DNA of 51,614 nucleotides from contig JACQAK010000154.1 of assembly GCA_016194985.1 (NCBI GenBank), positions 1 to 51,614 on the forward strand. The letters are read 5' to 3'. The notes below the pieces were generated by a model. The model did no database searches, was not told the origin of the DNA, and was given only the letters and a program-made list of their open reading frames with translations. Shown here in pieces: positions 35,502 through 42,989 of the stretch; positions within the stretch are counted from its first letter, which is position 1; each line of letters begins with the position of its first letter. The translations under genes and the position numbers were made by a program. The DNA is from Bacteroidota bacterium (lineage in GTDB: Bacteria; Bacteroidota; Bacteroidia; B-17B0; Aurantibacillaceae).

Positions 35502-35556
35502 TTTCAAATATAACGTATTTATAACCCAAAGGCTTACCACTCGGTAAGCCTTTTTT
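35467..35556 (+). promoter_or_regulatory. his attenuator: pause hairpin, antiterminator and terminator
   Basis: Three mutually exclusive structures can be drawn. CACT-GGTA-AGTG (35467-35478) is a small pause hairpin inside the leader frame. TGGTAAG (35470-35476) pairs with CTTACCA (35533-35539) as an antiterminator, with GAGTG (35480-35484) to CACTC (35538-35542) as an alternative. GGCTTACC (35531-35538) with GGTAAGCC (35543-35550), plus AAA and a T-run, is the terminator (35528-35556). The terminator's left arm is shared with the antiterminator, as ribosome-mediated attenuation requires. Confidence 0.82.
35528..35556 (+). terminator. attenuator terminator of the his operon
   Basis: AAAGGCTTACC (35528-35538), loop ACTC, and GGTAAGCCTTT (35543-35553) give an 11-bp stem, with the T-run continuing to 35556. 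It lies 27 nt after the leader-peptide stop and 35 nt before hisG, so it would stop transcription before the structural genes when histidyl-tRNA is plentiful. Confidence 0.88.
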
Positions 35557-35591
35557 ATTTATAAAAATTTAATAATATTAAAATATAAAAC

Positions 35592-36452
35592 ATGAAAACA
35601 AAATTAAAAATAGCCATTCAAAAATCAGGACGTTTAAGCGAAAATTCCTTAAAGCTTTTAAAAGAATGCGGCATCGATATCGATAACGGACTAAATAAAT
35701 TAAAAACAGAAGCTTCCAACTTTCCTATCGAAGTTTTCTTTTTGAGAGATGATGATATTCCTCAATATGTTGAAGATGGTGTAGCCGACATTGGTATCGT
35801 TGGAGAAAATGTATTATTGGAAAAAAACAAAAGTTTAAAATTAGTTGATAGACTAGGCTTTGGAAAATGCCGTTTGTCTTTAGCTATACCAAAAGAGCAA
35901 AACTACAAATCCATCAAAGATTTAAACGGGAAACGCATTGCTACCACCTACTCTACAATTCTATCTAAATATTTAAAATCCCAAAAAGTAAAGGCAGAAA
36001 TTCACGAAATTAGTGGCTCTGTGGAGATTGCCCCAAGTATTGGATTAGCTGATGCAATTTGTGATTTAGTAAGTTCAGGAAGTACGTTATTTACAAATGG
36101 ATTAAAGGAAGTAGAAGTTATTTTAAAATCAGAGGCAGTATTAGTTGCAAACAAAAAATTAGGGAAAGAACAGCAAACAATTTTAGATAAATTATTATTT
36201 AGAATGAATGCTGTTCGAAAAGCAAAAAACACCAAATACATTTTATTAAATGCTCCCAATAACAAATTAGAAGCTATCTGTAAAATATTACCGGGAATGA
36301 AAAGTCCTACCATTTTACCTTTAGCTGATAAAGGATGGAGTTCTGTTCACTCAGTTGTTGAAGAAAATCAGTTTTGGGAAATTATTGAAAAACTGAAAAC
36401 TGAAGGTGCACAGGGAATATTAGTTGTACCAATCGAAAAAATGATATTGTAA
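35592..36452 (+). CDS. hisG: ATP phosphoribosyltransferase, long form
   Basis: A 286-residue HisG catalysing the first step of histidine synthesis, joining ATP and PRPP. The N-terminal part has LKIAIQKSGRLSENSLKLL and the phosphate-binding VSSGSTLFTNGLKEVE. The C-terminal 70 residues (about 215-286) form the PII-like regulatory domain of the long, HisZ-independent form, which is histidine-inhibited in known members. It is the first structural gene after the attenuator, so the pathway is controlled by both transcription and probable feedback. Confidence 0.95.
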   Translation: MKTKLKIAIQKSGRLSENSLKLLKECGIDIDNGLNKLKTEASNFPIEVFFLRDDDIPQYVEDGVADIGIVGENVLLEKNKSLKLVDRLGFGKCRLSLAIPKEQNYKSIKDLNGKRIATTYSTILSKYLKSQKVKAEIHEISGSVEIAPSIGLADAICDLVSSGSTLFTNGLKEVEVILKSEAVLVANKKLGKEQQTILDKLLFRMNAVRKAKNTKYILLNAPNNKLEAICKILPGMKSPTILPLADKGWSSVHSVVEENQFWEIIEKLKTEGAQGILVVPIEKMIL

Positions 36453-36465
36453 TTCGACAAAAACA

Positions 36466-36537
36466 TTCAACCCGAAGGGGTTGTACATGAATAATAACAA
36501 CAATAACTATTCACATGCAACCTCCTTCGGGGTTGAA
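36466..36537. repeat. palindromic intergenic repeat between hisG and hisD
   Basis: The 99-nt spacer is filled by an imperfect long inverted repeat. TTCAACCCGAAGGGGTTG (36466-36483) and its extension pair with CAACCTCCTTCGGGGTTGAA (36518-36537). GAAGGGG/CCTTCGG cores are clearly visible in an otherwise AT-rich spacer. It resembles, from memory, a repeat common in Bacteroidota genomes. In the transcript it would form a stem-loop between the two cistrons. Confidence 0.65.
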
Positions 36538-36551
36538 CAAAACAAACAAAT

Positions 36552-37835
36552 ATGAATCTAATTCAATATCCCAATAAAGAAATCTGGAAAGATATTTTAA
36601 AACGTCCTTCCATTGATAATACTTCGTTAGAAACAACTGTGCAAACTGTTTTATCTGATATTAAAACAAATGGTCAATCTTCTGTCAAGAAATATACATT
36701 ACAGTTTGATAAAGTTGATATAGAAAACATTTTGGTTAGCAATGATGAATTTGCGGTAGCTGAAAAATCGATTACTATAGAGTTAAAACAAGCGATTCAA
36801 TTAGCGAAAAAGAACATTGAAACGTTTCACAAAGTGCAAAAGGAAAATAGCCAAGTCATAGAAACCATGCCGGGTGTTAAATGCTGGAGAAAATCAATCG
36901 CCATACAAAAAGTAGGATTGTACATTCCGGGAGGAACAGCACCTTTATTCTCAACTATCTTAATGTTAGGAGTTCCTGCCAAATTAGCAGGCTGTGAGGA
37001 AATTATTTTATGTACGCCTCCTGATGTAAATGGTAATATCAATCCTGCAATATTGTACACAGCGCAGTTAATTGGTATTTCGAAAGTGTATAAAGTGGGT
37101 GGTGTGCAAGCTATTGGTGCCATGGCATATGGCACAGAAGTTATTCCACAAGTATATAAGATATTCGGACCGGGTAATCAATATGTAACATGTGCCAAAC
37201 AACTTATCAATAAACAAGGTGTTGCTATTGATATGCCTGCGGGGCCATCTGAAGTAGCGGTATTAGTTGATGAAACTTGCGTTCCTGAATTTGTAGCGGC
37301 TGATTTATTATCACAAGCAGAACATGGGTCAGATTCTCAAGTGATTTTAGTTTCAACAAATGAAACTATCATACAAAACATTCAAATAGAATTAACAAAA
37401 CAACTAGCTGAATTGCCAAGAAAAGATTTAGCCTCAAAAGCATTAGAAAACAGCAAGGCAATTTTACTAAAAACAAATACAGAAGCAATCGACTTATTAA
37501 ATGAATATGCTCCAGAGCATTTAATTATTGCCTGCGCAAACGATGAGCAATTATCTGAACAAGTTGTAAATGCAGGCTCTGTATTTTTAGGAAACTATTC
37601 ATGTGAAAGTGCGGGAGATTATGCTTCAGGAACTAATCATACATTGCCAACCAATGGTTATGCAAAAGCTTACAGTGGAGTTTCGTTAGATAGTTTTGTA
37701 AAGAAAATTACTTATCAAAAATTAAGTAAAGAAGGAATAAATAATATCGGTCCCTCTATCGAATTAATGGCAGAGGCAGAAGGTTTACAAGCTCACAAAA
37801 ATGCAGTGACCGTAAGATTAAAAAATAATTTATAA
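36552..37835 (+). CDS. hisD: histidinol dehydrogenase
   Basis: A 427-residue enzyme that oxidises histidinol to histidine in two NAD-dependent steps and binds zinc. Recognisable segments are VGLYIPGGTAPLFSTILMLG, KIFGPGNQYVTCAKQ, AIDMPAGPSEVAVLVD and the zinc/catalytic region LLSQAEHGSDSQVIL. Further on are NEYAPEHLII and GDYASGTNHTLPT. Length is standard. hisC begins 3 nt after its stop. Confidence 0.96.
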   Translation: MNLIQYPNKEIWKDILKRPSIDNTSLETTVQTVLSDIKTNGQSSVKKYTLQFDKVDIENILVSNDEFAVAEKSITIELKQAIQLAKKNIETFHKVQKENSQVIETMPGVKCWRKSIAIQKVGLYIPGGTAPLFSTILMLGVPAKLAGCEEIILCTPPDVNGNINPAILYTAQLIGISKVYKVGGVQAIGAMAYGTEVIPQVYKIFGPGNQYVTCAKQLINKQGVAIDMPAGPSEVAVLVDETCVPEFVAADLLSQAEHGSDSQVILVSTNETIIQNIQIELTKQLAELPRKDLASKALENSKAILLKTNTEAIDLLNEYAPEHLIIACANDEQLSEQVVNAGSVFLGNYSCESAGDYASGTNHTLPTNGYAKAYSGVSLDSFVKKITYQKLSKEGINNIGPSIELMAEAEGLQAHKNAVTVRLKNNL

Positions 37836-37838
37836 ATC

Positions 37839-38891
37839 ATGTTTGACATCAATACAATCGTTAGAGACAACATCAAATCACTGCAATCCTACAAAGTATG
37901 GAGAGATGACTATCTGGATAACAACGAGGCTATCTTTTTAGACAACTGTGAAAACAATTTTGGCTCTCCACTTGGGTTGGGATATGAGCGTTATCCATCA
38001 TCTTCTCAAAGCAAATTAAAAGAAGCTATTGCAACTTATAAAAATTTAAAACCAAATCAGGTAGTAATTGGAAATGGCAGCGATGAACTCATTGATTTAT
38101 TAATTCGTTGTTTTTGTGAACCTAAACAAGACAACATATTAATTTGTGAACCAACTTTTGGAATGTTTAAAGTATATGCGCAACTAAATAATATACAAGT
38201 GTTAAACGCACCATTAGTAAAAGAAACCTTTCTATTTGATGAGGAATTAATTTTAAAAACTGCTACAGCAACTACTAAATTGATTTTTATATGCTCCCCT
38301 AATAATCCAACGGGAACAAGCATTTCAATTGAACAACTAAGAAGCATAGCATCAAATTTTAATGGCATTGTTATAGTAGATGAAGCTTATATTGATTTCT
38401 CCAAAAAACAATCGGCCATTGAACTTATTCGTGAGTATTCAAATATCATTGTGCTTCAAACGTTTTCAAAAGCTTGGGGATTAGCAGCCTTGCGAGTTGG
38501 GGTAGCGTACGCAGATGCTTCGATTATTGAAATAATGAATAAAGTGCGCCCACCCTTTAACATTAACTCCAATTCACAAGAATTGATATTAAATGCCTTG
38601 AAAAAATCATCAATAAAAGATACATTAGTAGAAAACATTTTAAAACAAAAAACATATTTAGAAAACGAATTGCAGCAGTTGTCATTTGTGAAAAATATCA
38701 CTGAAAGCGATGTCAACTTTTTATTAATTGAAGTGACTGATGCCAACAAAATATGTAGCTATCTATTAGAAAGAAACATTTTAATCAGCAACCGCTCTAG
38801 CTTACTAAATTGTGAAAATCGAATCAGAATTAGTGTCGGGACTGAAAAAGAAAACAAGCAATTAATCACCTTATTAAAACAATATAATTAA
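37839..38891 (+). CDS. hisC: histidinol-phosphate aminotransferase
   Basis: A 350-residue fold-type I PLP enzyme. Recognisable parts are [16 protein letters not shown], the SPNNPTG motif ([11 protein letters not shown]), VDEAYIDFS, and the PLP-binding lysine K211 in [15 protein letters not shown]. It converts imidazole acetol phosphate to histidinol phosphate. Packed 3 nt after hisD and 1 nt before hisB. Confidence 0.95.
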   Translation: MFDINTIVRDNIKSLQSYKVWRDDYLDNNEAIFLDNCENNFGSPLGLGYERYPSSSQSKLKEAIATYKNLKPNQVVIGNGSDELIDLLIRCFCEPKQDNILICEPTFGMFKVYAQLNNIQVLNAPLVKETFLFDEELILKTATATTKLIFICSPNNPTGTSISIEQLRSIASNFNGIVIVDEAYIDFSKKQSAIELIREYSNIIVLQTFSKAWGLAALRVGVAYADASIIEIMNKVRPPFNINSNSQELILNALKKSSIKDTLVENILKQKTYLENELQQLSFVKNITESDVNFLLIEVTDANKICSYLLERNILISNRSSLLNCENRIRISVGTEKENKQLITLLKQYN

Positions 38892-38892
38892 G

Positions 38893-40002
38893 ATGCAAAA
38901 AGTATTATTTATAGACAGAGACGGAACTTTGATTTGGGAACCACCAACAGATTTTCAAATTGATAGTTTTGAGAAATTTAAATTTTTACCCGGCGTGATT
39001 ACCTGGCTTGGAAAAATTGCACGTGAGTTAGATTATGAATTAGTGATGGTAACTAACCAAGACGGACTGGGTACTGAATCATTTCCAGAAAATACTTTTT
39101 GGCCGGTACATAATTTAATGGTGGACACATTAGCCAATGAAGGAATTACTTTTGAAGACCAATGTATCGACAGAACATTTGAAAAAGATAATCAACCAAC
39201 TCGCAAACCAAATACAGGCATGTTAACTAAATATGTAAATGGTGATTATGATTTAGCAAACTCCTTTGTGATTGGAGATAGATTAACTGATGTAAAACTA
39301 GCTAAGAATTTGGGCAGTAAATCCATCTTCATCAAAAACTATGATAAAGAAACAGGTTTTGAAAATGAGATTGACAAGATTGTAGAAACGTGGGAGGAAA
39401 TTTATAATTACCTCAAACTACCTGAAAGAAAAATCACACATATAAGAACCACAAAAGAAACTGACATTGCAGTAGAAATCAATTTGGATGGAAGTGGTAA
39501 AGCAAATATTAAAACAGGTCTTTCATTCTTTGATCACATGTTAGAGCAAATTGCTAAACACGGGAATATTGACTTATCAATTAATGCCAAAGGCGATTTA
39601 CATATTGACGAACACCATACCATTGAAGACACCGCCATCACATTAGGAGAAGCCTTTGCAAAAGCACTAGGAGATAAACGAGGCATTGAAAGATATGGTT
39701 TTTGTTTACCAATGGATGATTGCTTAGCTCAGGTAGCTCTTGATTTTGGTGGCAGAAACTGGATTGAATGGCAAGCAGAATTTAAACGCGAAAAAATTGG
39801 TGATATGCCAACCGAAATGTTTTATCACTTTTTTAAATCATTTAGCGATGCATCTAAATGTAATTTAAATATTAAAGTAGAAGGACAAAACGAACACCAT
39901 AAAATAGAATCTATTTTTAAGGCCTTTGCAAAAGCCATTAAGATATCAGTAAAGAGAGACGCTAACAACATGAGTTTACCAAGTACTAAAGGAGTTTTAT
40001 AA
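38893..40002 (+). CDS. hisB: bifunctional histidinol-phosphatase / imidazoleglycerol-phosphate dehydratase
   Basis: A 369-residue fusion. Residues 1-165 are a HAD-type phosphatase with [10 protein letters not shown] and [10 protein letters not shown]. Residues 175-369 are the dehydratase with [29 protein letters not shown] and [16 protein letters not shown]. The phosphatase half lacks the zinc ligands known from E. coli HisB. Where E. coli has a CPH and a CDC cluster, this protein has [15 protein letters not shown] (residues 92-106), with no Cys or His in the motif. The two catalytic steps flank hisC in the pathway. Confidence 0.95.
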   Translation: MQKVLFIDRDGTLIWEPPTDFQIDSFEKFKFLPGVITWLGKIARELDYELVMVTNQDGLGTESFPENTFWPVHNLMVDTLANEGITFEDQCIDRTFEKDNQPTRKPNTGMLTKYVNGDYDLANSFVIGDRLTDVKLAKNLGSKSIFIKNYDKETGFENEIDKIVETWEEIYNYLKLPERKITHIRTTKETDIAVEINLDGSGKANIKTGLSFFDHMLEQIAKHGNIDLSINAKGDLHIDEHHTIEDTAITLGEAFAKALGDKRGIERYGFCLPMDDCLAQVALDFGGRNWIEWQAEFKREKIGDMPTEMFYHFFKSFSDASKCNLNIKVEGQNEHHKIESIFKAFAKAIKISVKRDANNMSLPSTKGVL

Positions 40003-40013
40003 TAACAAAAACG

Positions 40014-40038
40014 TGTCAGTTCGAGCGAAGTCGAGAAC
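40014..40038 (+). repeat. single-arm copy of the TCAGTTCGAGCG repeat between hisB and hisH
   Basis: The spacer contains TGTCAGTTCGAGCGAAG followed by TCGAGAAC. It matches the left arm of the large palindrome at 46444-46467 with one difference (A for T). The second arm is absent here. A GTG at 40013 opens in frame through this repeat into hisH, but it is not the likely start. Confidence 0.7.
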
Positions 40039-40045
40039 AAAATAT

Positions 40046-40633
40046 ATGAAAGTATCCATCGTAAAATATAATGCAGGAAATGTGCAATCAGTTCTTTTTT
40101 CTTTGGAGAGAATAGGAATTAGTGCTACTGTAACAGATGAAAAAGAAGTTTTAACAACATCTGATAAAGTTATTTTTCCTGGCGTGGGCGAAGCGAGTTC
40201 TGCAATGCAATATTTAAAATCAAAAAACTTAGATGAGCTAATTGTAAATTTAAAACAACCAGTGTTAGGCATATGTTTAGGCATGCAATTAATGTGCAAA
40301 TACTCGGAGGAAGGAAATACAAATTGCTTAGGGATTTTTGACAACCATATTAAATTATTCAAAGGTGAAATTAAAGTACCTCAAATTGGATGGAACACTA
40401 TCTATGATTTAAAAACAAACCTATATAAAGGCATTAAAGAAAATGAATACATGTATTTTGTTCATAGTTACTATGCAGAGGTTAGTGAACACACCATCGC
40501 AAAAACAAATTACGGTTTAGAATATAGTTCATCTTTACAAAAAAATAATTTTTATGCAGCTCAGTTTCACCCAGAAAAATCAAGCGATGCAGGGCAACAG
40601 TTATTAGAAAACTTTATTCGATTTGCGAAATAG
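40046..40633 (+). CDS. hisH: imidazole glycerol phosphate synthase, glutaminase subunit
   Basis: A 195-residue class I glutamine amidotransferase. The start chosen is ATG 40046 (MKVSIVKYNAGNVQS), where homology begins; an in-frame GTG 33 nt upstream lies in a repeat. The catalytic cysteine is C77 in GICLGMQLM, and the His/Glu pair is in AAQFHPEKSS. It supplies ammonia to HisF, encoded two genes downstream. Confidence 0.95.
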   Translation: MKVSIVKYNAGNVQSVLFSLERIGISATVTDEKEVLTTSDKVIFPGVGEASSAMQYLKSKNLDELIVNLKQPVLGICLGMQLMCKYSEEGNTNCLGIFDNHIKLFKGEIKVPQIGWNTIYDLKTNLYKGIKENEYMYFVHSYYAEVSEHTIAKTNYGLEYSSSLQKNNFYAAQFHPEKSSDAGQQLLENFIRFAK

Positions 40634-40640
40634 GATTTGT

Positions 40641-40772
40641 GAAGTACGAGTTACGAGCAACGATGTAGAAAATGCAATTTAAGAAATAGAAAATATGAAG
40701 AAAGAAAATATTGAGAATCAAAATTCTGAAATCGAAATTCGTCACTCAAAAATCGTCACTCGAAAATCGTCG
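40641..40772. repeat. degenerate inverted-repeat element spanning the hisH-hisA junction and the 5' end of hisA
   Basis: GAAGTACGAGTTACGAGCAA (40641-40660) is roughly complementary to the CGTCACTC repeats at about 40740-40761, where ATCGTCACTC-type words occur tandemly. The element looks like a small palindromic repeat, and its right arm is translated as the first 27 codons of hisA. Confidence 0.55.
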
Positions 40773-41492
40773 TTTGAAATCATTCCAGCAATAGATATCA
40801 TAGACGGCAAATGTGTGAGATTAACGCAAGGTGATTACTCTCAAAAAACAATTTATAATGAAAATCCATTAGAAGTTGCTCAAGAGTTTGAAAGCATTGG
40901 GATTACTCGTTTACACTTGGTTGATTTAGACGGCGCTAAACTTGGCAAAGTAGTTAATTACAAAGTACTAGAAAAAATAGCGAGCAAAACTAAACTATCC
41001 ATTGACTTTGGAGGTGGTATTAAAACCGATGATGACATTGAAACTGTATTTAACTATGGTGCTGATTTAGCAACTATTGGAAGTATAGCAGTTAAAAACA
41101 AAGAACTGTTTTTCTCATGGGTAAAAAAATATGGTACTGAAAAAATATTTTTAGGGGCCGATGTCAAGAATGAAAAAATTGCCGTTGGGGGTTGGTTGGA
41201 AACAACCAATGTTTCAATATATGATTTCATTGATGAAAATTTAAAAGAAGGAGTTAAACAAGTGTTTTGCACAGATATTTCAAAAGATGGATTATTACAA
41301 GGGCCATCCATTGACTTATATAAAAACATGCTTGCTAAATTTCCTCAACTAAATTTAACGGCAAGTGGCGGTGTCTCTCAATTAAATGATTTGGAAGAAT
41401 TAAAAAATATTGGATGTTCAGGAGCCATTGTGGGAAAAGCTATTTACGAAGGGCACATTAGTATGAACGAACTAAAAAAATTAATTCAATGA
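40695..41492 (+). CDS. hisA: phosphoribosylformimino-5-aminoimidazole carboxamide ribotide isomerase with N-terminal extension
   Basis: A 265-residue TIM-barrel isomerase. The conserved enzyme starts at residue 28 ([20 protein letters not shown]), so residues 1-27 are an extension. That extension is low-complexity ([19 protein letters not shown]) and is encoded by repeat DNA. No ATG, GTG or TTG in frame lies closer to the conserved region, so either the extension is translated or a rare start such as ATC/ATT is used. Catalytic regions are IDFGGGIK and [13 protein letters not shown]. Its stop overlaps the hisF start (ATGA). Confidence 0.95.
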   Translation: MKKENIENQNSEIEIRHSKIVTRKSSFEIIPAIDIIDGKCVRLTQGDYSQKTIYNENPLEVAQEFESIGITRLHLVDLDGAKLGKVVNYKVLEKIASKTKLSIDFGGGIKTDDDIETVFNYGADLATIGSIAVKNKELFFSWVKKYGTEKIFLGADVKNEKIAVGGWLETTNVSIYDFIDENLKEGVKQVFCTDISKDGLLQGPSIDLYKNMLAKFPQLNLTASGGVSQLNDLEELKNIGCSGAIVGKAIYEGHISMNELKKLIQ

Positions 41493-42244
41493 TAACGAAA
41501 CGAATAATCCCTTGCTTAGACATCAAAGACGGACGAACCGTAAAAGGCATTAACTTCGAAAACATCAAAGATGCCGGAGACCCTGTGGAATTAGCTATTG
41601 AATACGCCAAACAAGGCGCGGATGAGCTAGTGTTTTTAGACATCACCGCAACTAATGAAAAACGTAAAACGCTTTCAGAATTAGTTACCCGCATAGCTAA
41701 ACACATCAATATTCCATTTACAGTTGGTGGCGGAATTAGCTCTATAGAAGATGTATCCATCTTATTAAATTCTGGTGCAGACAAAATATCTGTTAATACC
41801 TCAGCTGTAAAAAATCCCCAACTGATAAAAGATTTGGCAAATCAATTTGGCAGTCAGTGTGTGGTTTTAGCCATTGATACAAAATTTGAAGACAATGATT
41901 GGTACGTTTATTTAAATGGCGGCAGAGTAAAGGCGGATTTAAAAACCATTGATTGGGCGAAAGAAGCCGTTGCTCTGGGTGCAGGAGAAATATTACTAAC
42001 CTCCATGAATAATGATGGCACAAAAGATGGCTTTGCTATTGATATTACAAAGCAAATTTCAGAAGCAGTTAATGTGCCTGTTATTGCCAGCGGAGGCGCA
42101 GGCTCAATGGAACATTTTAATGACGTATTTAAAAATGGCAAGGCAGACGCGGCATTAGCAGCCAGTGTATTTCACTATAAAGAAATAACCATCCTTCAAC
42201 TAAAAACATATTTAAAAGAAAACAGTATAGAAATTAGATTATAA
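41489..42244 (+). CDS. hisF: imidazole glycerol phosphate synthase, cyclase subunit
   Basis: A 251-residue TIM-barrel enzyme. The N terminus [19 protein letters not shown] and the phosphate-binding loops TVGGGISS and [13 protein letters not shown] are typical. The catalytic aspartates lie in CLDIKDG and [13 protein letters not shown]. It receives ammonia from HisH and makes imidazole glycerol phosphate plus AICAR. Translation is coupled to hisA by a 4-nt overlap. Confidence 0.96.
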   Translation: MITKRIIPCLDIKDGRTVKGINFENIKDAGDPVELAIEYAKQGADELVFLDITATNEKRKTLSELVTRIAKHINIPFTVGGGISSIEDVSILLNSGADKISVNTSAVKNPQLIKDLANQFGSQCVVLAIDTKFEDNDWYVYLNGGRVKADLKTIDWAKEAVALGAGEILLTSMNNDGTKDGFAIDITKQISEAVNVPVIASGGAGSMEHFNDVFKNGKADAALAASVFHYKEITILQLKTYLKENSIEIRL

Positions 42245-42249
42245 AAATC

Positions 42250-42344
42250 TTCAACACAGAGATGATGAGATAAAGTAGAACACAGAGATTTTTTCAAAAA
42301 CAAAAAACTCCGCGACCTCCAAAACTCCTTACCTCTGTGTTGAA
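42250..42344. repeat. palindromic repeat between hisF and hisIE
   Basis: TTCAACACAGAG (42250-42261) is a perfect inverted match to CTCTGTGTTGAA (42333-42344). A second AACACAGAG copy occurs at 42279-42287 and CTCCGCGACCTCC at 42308-42320. The element fills most of the 116-nt spacer. It resembles the ACACAGAG-type repeats found in many bacterial genomes. Confidence 0.6.
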
Positions 42345-42360
42345 AAAACATAAATAAACC

Positions 42361-42951
42361 ATGAAACCAAACTTTACAAAATCATCAGACGGATTAATTC
42401 CCGTTATTATCCAAGATAATATTACCAACGTCGTATTAATGCTTGGTTACATGAACCAGGAAGCGTTTAATAAAACACAAGAAGAAAAACGTGTCACGTT
42501 CTTTTCCCGCTCCAAAAACAGATTATGGACCAAAGGCGAAGAAAGTGGAAATTTTTTGAATGTAAATTCATTATTAATAGACTGTGATAATGATACTATT
42601 TTAATTAAAGCAACCCCTGTGGGTCCAACGTGCCACACAGGTGCTGATACTTGTTTTAATGAAAAAAATGTATCGACTAATTTTTTAACAGAATTAGAAA
42701 CCATTATAAGAGATCGGAAAAATAATCCTACTGATAAATCCTATACAGCCTCTTTATTTGCAAAAGGCATTAATAAAATTGCTCAAAAAGTGGGCGAAGA
42801 AGCTGTAGAAGTGGTTATAGAAGCCAAAGATCACAACGATGACTTATTTAAAGGAGAAGCAGCCGACTTACTATTCCACTACCTCATTCTGCTCCAGGCC
42901 AAAAACTTTACATTAAATGATATTGTGAGTGTTTTAAAAAGCAGGCACTAA
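42361..42951 (+). CDS. hisIE: bifunctional phosphoribosyl-AMP cyclohydrolase / phosphoribosyl-ATP pyrophosphatase
   Basis: A 196-residue fusion. The cyclohydrolase half (1-105) has GYMNQEAFNKT, FFSRSKNRLWTKGEESGN, the zinc-binding DCDNDTI and TCHTGADTC. The pyrophosphatase half (about 110-196) has KINKIAQKVGEEAVEVVIEA. It is the last gene of the operon. Eight his genes together encode the complete pathway from PRPP to histidine. Confidence 0.96.
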   Translation: MKPNFTKSSDGLIPVIIQDNITNVVLMLGYMNQEAFNKTQEEKRVTFFSRSKNRLWTKGEESGNFLNVNSLLIDCDNDTILIKATPVGPTCHTGADTCFNEKNVSTNFLTELETIIRDRKNNPTDKSYTASLFAKGINKIAQKVGEEAVEVVIEAKDHNDDLFKGEAADLLFHYLILLQAKNFTLNDIVSVLKSRH

Positions 42952-42989
42952 GGGTATAATTATCAAATAAATGATTATTTTTAACCTTA

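Noticed and set aside
40013-40045. GTG start of hisH giving an 11-residue extension
   Set aside because: The extension is translated repeat DNA (copy of the 46444 element), and a good ATG at 40046 starts exactly where HisH homology begins.
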